Positions 1 through 4,009 of a stretch of 7,434 bases of DNA are shown here, one piece after another. The translations under genes were made by a program, and so were the position numbers. Below the pieces are notes generated by a model. That model was not told the DNA's origin, did not search any database, and saw nothing but the letters and a program-made list of their open reading frames with translations. The stretch is from Leptolyngbya sp. SIO4C5 (GTDB taxonomy: Bacteria; Cyanobacteriota; Cyanobacteriia; Phormidesmidales; Phormidesmidaceae). Within the stretch, counting starts at the first letter, position 1; the number at the start of each line of letters is the position of its first letter. Location: the NCBI GenBank assembly GCA_010671965.1, contig JAAHIC010000205.1, forward strand, positions 1 to 7,434, given 5' to 3'.

Positions 1-41
1 TCTAGACGAATTTGGCCGTCAGCCGTTTTGATAGCGGCGGC

Positions 42-1148
42 TTAAACCTCAACCAGTTCGCCCCAGCTGACATCAAAGGGCGGTAGCCAGTCACGGAGGA
101 AATAGTAAATCGAGGATAAAAACTCTTCCCAATAAAGCGTTGTCAGTCGCAGCGCCTCGACGCTAGGAATAATATCCTGCAGGCGAGCCGCTAGATCGCC
201 ACTGCGGCCCTCTTCAGAAATATAGAAATCTGTTGGACGGGCGACAACCTGCAAGCCTATGTTTTCAAAAGTTAGACCAACACGTCGCATCGTCAGCGCC
301 GGGGCTATCACAATAACGCGGTTATCTTGAGGTCTGGGATTATCTGTGGCGTCAAACAGCTCCCGTTCCCGTAAAAACTCTCGAACATCTTCGGCGCTAG
401 CCCGCACGTTGCTGCCGGAATTTTCAATTCGGATTAAATCGGGGGGCACACCGTTGTTAGTCAGCAGTTGCCGAATCGCCTGGTCTTTTTCGGCTCTTTC
501 ATCCCCGTTTCCAGAACGCGATCCGGCTGTCACAATGAAGAAGGGTAAAACGCCGCGATTGCGCAGGTCACGATAAAGCTCAGTTCCATAAATTAGCCGA
601 GGCACTAGTCCCACGTTAAAAGGCCGCTCATTGTCTAACTGGCTAGGAAAGTCACCAGCCTGGTTGACCGTATCAGCGCTATCGCCTAAAACAACAATGG
701 CAATGACGTCATTGAGGTCGGCAACTTCAGGAATATCCGCCGGACAGATATCTTCACACAGCGTTCGCCGATCCTGAAAGGCTTCCTGCACCGACTGCTC
801 AGCCTGCCCGACTAGAAAGCGAGCCACCAGCGGCATACTGGCGATCAGCAAAATTGTTAATGCCAACGCGACCTGATTGCCGCTCACCTTCTTGACCCCC
901 TGACTCAAAGCTACAGCCATCAGGGTAATTGCAGCACCCAGCGGTTTGAGCGGAAAAGAAATGATGTTCCAGATGATAGCAACAGTGGGATCGTCTGTCT
1001 CCACAAACGACAGAACCAAGAGCGCTAAGAAGATCAGTCCTCCAAACCAGGTGAGATAGTTTCTAGGAATAAATTTGAGTAGAACGTACCAGATGATTAA
1101 GCCGACGGCTGCCCACAGCAAGATTCGAGTTAGCAGTACTAGCAACAT
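42..1148 (-). CDS. Membrane protein with YdcF/SanA/ElyC-like (DUF218) domain
   Basis: The frame is open from a GTG at 1205, but I prefer the ATG at 1148. It has AGAGGA ten bases upstream, the GTG has no Shine-Dalgarno, and the ATG puts a hydrophobic helix (MLLVLLTRILLWAAVG) right at the N-terminus. This gives 368 residues. Four hydrophobic segments follow (about residues 2-24, 32-49, 54-81, 92-114), then a CxxxC pair (Cys131, Cys135), then a soluble alpha/beta domain (about 147-355). That domain has the DUF218 order: IVVLGDSAD near 151, LPFFIVTAGSR near 201, EKDQAIRQLLTNNGVP near 220, a Ser/Asn-containing block near 246, and VIVIAPALTMRRVGLTF near 278. In known relatives the domain is usually periplasmic and linked to envelope or peptidoglycan precursor maintenance; the substrate here is unknown. 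The His usual before 'MxRA' is Thr286 and the usual SxNTxENA block is altered. The family call is fairly sure, the function is not. The stop at 42 is followed by a small GC-rich imperfect hairpin without a T-tract (about 15-41). Confidence 0.8.
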   Translation of the reverse strand: MLLVLLTRILLWAAVGLIIWYVLLKFIPRNYLTWFGGLIFLALLVLSFVETDDPTVAIIWNIISFPLKPLGAAITLMAVALSQGVKKVSGNQVALALTILLIASMPLVARFLVGQAEQSVQEAFQDRRTLCEDICPADIPEVADLNDVIAIVVLGDSADTVNQAGDFPSQLDNERPFNVGLVPRLIYGTELYRDLRNRGVLPFFIVTAGSRSGNGDERAEKDQAIRQLLTNNGVPPDLIRIENSGSNVRASAEDVREFLRERELFDATDNPRPQDNRVIVIAPALTMRRVGLTFENIGLQVVARPTDFYISEEGRSGDLAARLQDIIPSVEALRLTTLYWEEFLSSIYYFLRDWLPPFDVSWGELVEV

Positions 1149-1238
1149 TACCCTGTATTCCTCTATCAGCCTTCGGTTTAGGAGTTCTGCGGTTTGTTGT
1201 AGCACGAGACTAACCCAAAATGATCACAAGTTACCGAG

Positions 1239-1262
1239 TTTTTTGCCGAATTCGGCAAAAAA
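1239..1262. repeat. Perfect 24-base palindrome, T6-GCCGAATTCGGC-A6
   Basis: Six T, then GCCGAATTCGGC, then six A form a perfect palindrome centred between 1250 and 1251. It can fold as a 10-bp stem with an AATT loop on either strand. Its A-run also supplies part of the T-tract of the minus-strand terminator at 1255-1292. It lies 91 bases upstream of the preferred ATG of the YdcF-like gene, so it could be a back-up terminator or a site in that gene's promoter region. The sequence does not decide between these. Confidence 0.6.
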
Positions 1263-1292
1263 ACAAAGAAGCCACCTGTCGGTGACTCCTTC
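1255..1292 (-). terminator. Intrinsic terminator of the DUF1517 gene
   Basis: Read on the minus strand from 1292, GAAGGAGTCACC, a GACA loop and GGTGGCTTC form a stem of 9 base pairs including G·U wobbles. It can extend into the following T residues against the leading GAA. It is followed at once by TTTGTTTTTTT. It begins 29 bases past the stop of the DUF1517 gene at 1321 and is in the right orientation, so I assign it to that gene. It should insulate the downstream YdcF-like gene. Confidence 0.8.
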
Positions 1293-1320
1293 GCGCTTTT
1301 GAGCTATCAGAACTTGCGGA

Positions 1321-2274
1321 TTAGATCAGCTTTAAGTTGGGATATTCGGCTACAAGCTCGTCAGCGGTCAGCGTCTCGCCTGAAGCCTGAGGTGTCCACA
1401 GCACTTCGACAGCCAGCAGCTTTTCCTGTGAGATCGCGCCGATCTGATTAAGTGCCTGCCTTAGATCTTGGGTGCTGCTGACTTTGGGAATGGACAGATC
1501 TCCCTGAACGCCTACTAATAAAGTCGCCACAATATACTCTCCGGGACCTTCTGAGAGGGCAATATCGGCAGAGTCTTGCCCTGGTAGGGTCGCTGGCTTA
1601 TCAGCTTGCCGCAGCTGATTGTTGACGTTGGAAAGGGTTTCGCCAGTAAATTTGCTGCGCTCAGTGAGGGCAAAGCGGTTGAACTCTTGCTCAGCGGAGA
1701 GCAGGCGAGTCTGCTTGTCTTCAGCAGCGGCATAGGCCCAGTATTCGGGGTGACGCAGCAGAGAGAGGGTAGCCTCTTGCAAAACCTGAGTCAGCCCAGC
1801 GCTAGAACCTGTATCAGCCATCTCGGCCATGCGGTTGAGATCGGCCTGGAGTTCCCTGGCATCAGCTAGCAGTCCCACCTGAACCCGGGCTACAGAAACC
1901 GTAGGGTTAGTTGCTTCCTCATAGCTAGAGGACTCGCTAGCGTTGCGGAAGCTGCGAACTAAGAAGTTAGCGATCGCCACAAACAGCAGAATGGTGAACA
2001 GTCCGCCAAAACCGCCGCCAATGCCAAAAATGGGGAACAGGAAGGGAAAACCAAATCCCCCACCCGGATAATATCCGCCGCCGGAAGGGCCACGATAGGT
2101 GCGGCTGGGTGGAGCGTAAGGGCGACTGGGTGCTCTAAAGCTACCGCCGCCGATACGACCGCCGCCTCTCGCGGCTAGAGCACTCCCTGCCTGACCTAGG
2201 ACTAGGGCAGCAATGAGGCTGAGCACTAACAGCGACTTCAAAACGGGTTTTACAAACTTCGTCAGCTTGGACAT
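1321..2274 (-). CDS. DUF1517 domain-containing membrane-anchored protein
   Basis: 317 residues, ATG start with AAGG ten bases upstream. A signal peptide is evident: basic MSKLTKFVKPVLK, a hydrophobic core at about 14-28 and an AXA site (SALA|AR, residue 34/35). Next come a Gly/Arg-rich stretch (RGGGRIGGGSF), a Pro/Tyr segment, a Gly/Phe-rich patch (about 65-90) and a hydrophobic helix (GLFTILLFVAIANFLVRSF, about 91-109). The soluble C-terminal domain (about 122-317) contains RVQVGLLADARELQADL, GEYIVATLLVGVQGDL near 245 and AVEVLWTPQ...LTADEL...YPNL at the end. The order signal peptide, GGGRIGGGSF, one helix, then this domain is what I know as DUF1517, a family shared by cyanobacteria and plant plastids with no firmly established biochemical role. 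Thylakoid or plasma membrane placement is an inference. The gene follows thiS on the same strand after 198 bases and has its own terminator, so it is probably separate from thiamine synthesis. Confidence 0.88.
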   Translation of the reverse strand: MSKLTKFVKPVLKSLLVLSLIAALVLGQAGSALAARGGGRIGGGSFRAPSRPYAPPSRTYRGPSGGGYYPGGGFGFPFLFPIFGIGGGFGGLFTILLFVAIANFLVRSFRNASESSSYEEATNPTVSVARVQVGLLADARELQADLNRMAEMADTGSSAGLTQVLQEATLSLLRHPEYWAYAAAEDKQTRLLSAEQEFNRFALTERSKFTGETLSNVNNQLRQADKPATLPGQDSADIALSEGPGEYIVATLLVGVQGDLSIPKVSSTQDLRQALNQIGAISQEKLLAVEVLWTPQASGETLTADELVAEYPNLKLI

Positions 2275-2396
2275 AACAAATTACCTTGCAATCAAACTTT
2301 TTAACAGGTGGGTTCTAAATTGGGCGGGAATACATGTCTAACGCAGAGCAGCTTATTTCCAATGTAACGTTTCTTAAAGCTAGCTTAGACAGCGCT
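2275..2396 (-). promoter_or_regulatory. Upstream region of the DUF1517 gene
   Basis: This is the rest of the thiS to DUF1517 gap. It contains no plausible small gene. It should hold the DUF1517 promoter if that gene is not read through from thiS. On the minus strand a TTGGAA (-35-like, 5 of 6 unclear) followed 16 bases later by TAGACA is the best pair I found, and it is weak. A 10-base palindrome AAGCTAGCTT lies near 2377-2386. An AAGG ribosome binding site lies ten bases before the ATG. Confidence 0.3.
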
Positions 2397-2426
2397 GGGG
2401 CGGTAATTTGGGGGGATTACCGTCCT
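2397..2426. repeat. Hairpin-forming inverted repeat between thiS and the DUF1517 gene
   Basis: CGGTAAT (2401-2407) and ATTACCG (2416-2422) are perfect complements around an eight-base loop TTGGGGGG. In plus-strand RNA, G·U wobbles and G-C pairs extend the stem to 11 pairs. In minus-strand RNA, the direction in which thiS is read, only the 7-pair core is continuous and no U-run follows. It begins about 50 bases past the thiS stop, so it may slow or stabilise the end of the thiE-thiS transcript, but it is not a standard terminator. Confidence 0.45.
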
Positions 2427-2472
2427 CTATTCTCAACAAGATTGTCACGTAGACGGCTGAGCATGGCGCTGC

Positions 2473-2700
2473 TTATCCACCCCCAACAATCGTAACAACT
2501 TCTAAGCGATCGCCATTTTGCATTTGAGTGGTTGACCAAAACTGGCGGTGCAGAATTTCGCCATTATATTCAACCGCTACCAGGCGAGGATTAAGCCCGA
2601 GCTGCTCTAACAGCGCTGGGAGGCTGGTTTGGGGAGGACAATGTTTGTCTTCTCCATTGACCTGAAGCTGAATTGACTGATTCTGGGCAGAGTTGGGCAT
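2473..2700 (-). CDS. thiS: Sulfur carrier protein ThiS
   Basis: 75 residues, a ubiquitin-fold sulfur carrier. In the known pathway its C-terminal glycine is adenylated by ThiF, converted to a thiocarboxylate, and used by thiazole synthase ThiG to build the thiazole phosphate of thiamine. The sequence shows the family pattern: IQLQVNGEDKHCPPQTSLPALLEQLGL (beta-hairpin, then helix), VAVEYNGEIL with the usual 'VAVExNGxI' block, GDRLEVVTIVGGG at the end. The C-terminal Gly-Gly is present and preceded by one more Gly, a common variant. An N-terminal extension of about eight residues is slightly longer than the minimum. The ATG lies 3 bases after the thiE stop and has no clear Shine-Dalgarno, which suggests translational coupling to thiE. 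Confidence 0.95.
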   Translation of the reverse strand: MPNSAQNQSIQLQVNGEDKHCPPQTSLPALLEQLGLNPRLVAVEYNGEILHRQFWSTTQMQNGDRLEVVTIVGGG

Positions 2701-2703
2701 GGT

Positions 2704-3798
2704 CTAGGCGGTCGTTTGCGATAGCGTTTTCAGCGTTTGGCGGTGATGTAGCTGGGCCACAAAATACTGGGTCATGAGCGTTGGCTGCTCTGCCGCCATG
2801 ATGGCCCTAACCACGGCTACGCGCTCGGCCCCCGCATCTAGAACTTCATCAAGATTGTCGGCATTGATGCCGCCGATAGCAAACCAGGGCACAGTGGCCT
2901 GGGCTGCAGCCTGTCTAACGTAGTCTAAACCTGCAGCAGGCTTATTAGGCTTAGTCGGTGTGGCATAGACGGGGCCAACGCCAATGTAGTCGGCTCCAGC
3001 GGCGATCGCGCGCTCCATCTCATCGAGATTGGTGGTGGAGCAGCCAATGATCCGCTGATCTCCCAGTAGCTGTCTAGCAAAGGCGGGAGAGAGATCCTGC
3101 TGGCCGAGGTGGACACCATCGGCCTCAGCCGCCAGGGCTAAGTCAATCCGGTCATTGACGATGAATAACGCCCCATAGTGATGGCAAAGATCTCTCAGCG
3201 TCTTCGCCACTTCTAAGCGATCGCTGTCGTCTAGCGCCTTTTCTCGATACTGCACAATTTCAAGTCCTCCTGCCAGAGCTGCCTCGACCACTTCTAGCAG
3301 GTGCTCATGGGGCGATGTGACCAGATAAGACTGGGCCTGTCGCAGTCGCTGATGGCGCTGATAGCCCGCTAAATAGCTCTCCAGCGTATACACCTGATAG
3401 CGCATTTGCTTGCAGTCGGCTCCCATTTTGGGGTCAATCAGCTTGCCGTACTCTTCCAAAACTCGCAGCGCTTCCTGGGTGCGGCAAAAGTTGGCCTGCA
3501 ACACCTGCTGTAAATCGGCTCGAACTTCTTCCTGGGGATGGCTGAGGCGGGTGCCAGGATCGGTCGGCGTATTGCGGGCGGCGCGAATTTCAGAGGTGTG
3601 CCAAGCTGCTAGGCGCTGGCGTAACTGCTTGAGCTGCTGAGTTGTTTCCGTCTGGTTCAACCCAAAACGACACCATTCTTCTACAATTCTCAGACCTTCA
3701 CGGGCGCGATCGAGATTGGCATCTAAAATTCGATAGATCGCCGCCTGATTTTTAGAAATGCTTTCGTTTAGCTCGCTGCTAGCCGAGAAAGTATCCAT
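2704..3798 (-). CDS. thiE: Thiamine phosphate synthase ThiE with N-terminal ThiD2-type domain
   Basis: 364 residues, far longer than the roughly 210-residue single-domain ThiE, but normal for the cyanobacterial fusion form. The C-terminal part (about 156-345) is a ThiE TIM barrel that joins HMP-pyrophosphate and thiazole phosphate to give thiamine phosphate. Visible landmarks are IVQYREK (181-187), FIVNDRIDLA (212-221), GVHLGQQD (228-235), GVGPVYATPTKP (273-284), AIGGIN (307-312) and VVRAIM (329-334). These include the usual pyrophosphate- and substrate-contacting residues, so it should be active. The N-terminal part (about 21-147) matches the ThiD2-type domain, a monofunctional HMP-phosphate kinase unrelated to classical ThiD. 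It shows two copies of a L-x-A-N-x-x-R-x-x-E-x-L-R-h-h-E-E motif. The first 20 residues are a nonconserved lead. The start ATG has no strong Shine-Dalgarno. It is the first gene of the thiE-thiS unit. I see no TPP riboswitch upstream. Confidence 0.95.
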   Translation of the reverse strand: MDTFSASSELNESISKNQAAIYRILDANLDRAREGLRIVEEWCRFGLNQTETTQQLKQLRQRLAAWHTSEIRAARNTPTDPGTRLSHPQEEVRADLQQVLQANFCRTQEALRVLEEYGKLIDPKMGADCKQMRYQVYTLESYLAGYQRHQRLRQAQSYLVTSPHEHLLEVVEAALAGGLEIVQYREKALDDSDRLEVAKTLRDLCHHYGALFIVNDRIDLALAAEADGVHLGQQDLSPAFARQLLGDQRIIGCSTTNLDEMERAIAAGADYIGVGPVYATPTKPNKPAAGLDYVRQAAAQATVPWFAIGGINADNLDEVLDAGAERVAVVRAIMAAEQPTLMTQYFVAQLHHRQTLKTLSQTTA

Positions 3799-4009
3799 GA
3801 GGGCGCTTCTAGCCTAATCGGTTGCCTTCATCCTATCAGTCCGAAACAGGGAGAAAGATCTTTCAATGGTAGGGCTTGCCGACCTTTCAAGGTGACCATC
3901 AGGCTGCTGGCCAGGAGGGATTTAGTTAACTTCTTTAACATTTAGGATTCAGGCGGGAGTATCTGAGATATTAATTTGTCGAAATCCCGACGCGACAACT
4001 GTTGTCATA
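3799..4009. promoter_or_regulatory. Divergent intergenic region between thiE and the beta-helix gene
   Basis: These 211 bases must contain the promoters of both divergent genes. No small gene is visible. Short perfect or near-perfect palindromes occur at 3853-3864 (GAAAGATCTTTC), 3882-3893 (ACCTT-TC-AAGGT), 3907-3914 (CTGGCCAG), 3925-3939 (GTTAA-N5-TTAAC), 3960-3970 (TATCT-G-AGATA) and 3994-4006. On the plus strand TTAACA (3935-3940) resembles a -35 and TATTAA (3969-3974) a -10, but their spacing is wrong for a pair. On the minus strand TAGGAT, about 35 bases upstream of the thiE ATG, is a weak -10 without a good -35. No THI-box consensus is present. Confidence 0.6.
3994..4006. promoter_or_regulatory. 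Operator-like palindrome next to the start codon
   Basis: GACAAC-T-GTTGTC is a perfect 13-base inverted repeat ending 3 bases before the ATG at 4010. A further half-site, TTGTCG, at 3976-3981 is complementary to CGACAA at 3993-3998. The gene has no Shine-Dalgarno in this position. The palindrome therefore occupies the place where a ribosome or a repressor would act. A regulatory role is an inference. Confidence 0.4.

Noticed and set aside
1149..1205. GTG start that would add 19 residues to the YdcF-like protein
   Set aside because: No Shine-Dalgarno precedes it, the added stretch is charged and polar, and the ATG at 1148 has AGAGGA at suitable spacing with a membrane helix starting at once. 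It remains possible.
1606..1869. Plus-strand frame opposite the DUF1517 gene
   Set aside because: The minus-strand protein here belongs to a recognisable family along its full length. The opposite translation shows no domain and has no ribosome binding site.
2925..3640. Frames on both strands overlapping thiE
   Set aside because: They lie entirely within the well-conserved ThiE/ThiD2 coding sequence and have no recognisable products.
3799..4009. TPP riboswitch ahead of thiE
   Set aside because: I looked on the minus strand for the THI-box blocks (CTGAGA and the ACCTGAT...GG..AATACC-type arm) and found neither. CTGATAGGATGAAGG near 3825-3840 is only a superficial likeness.
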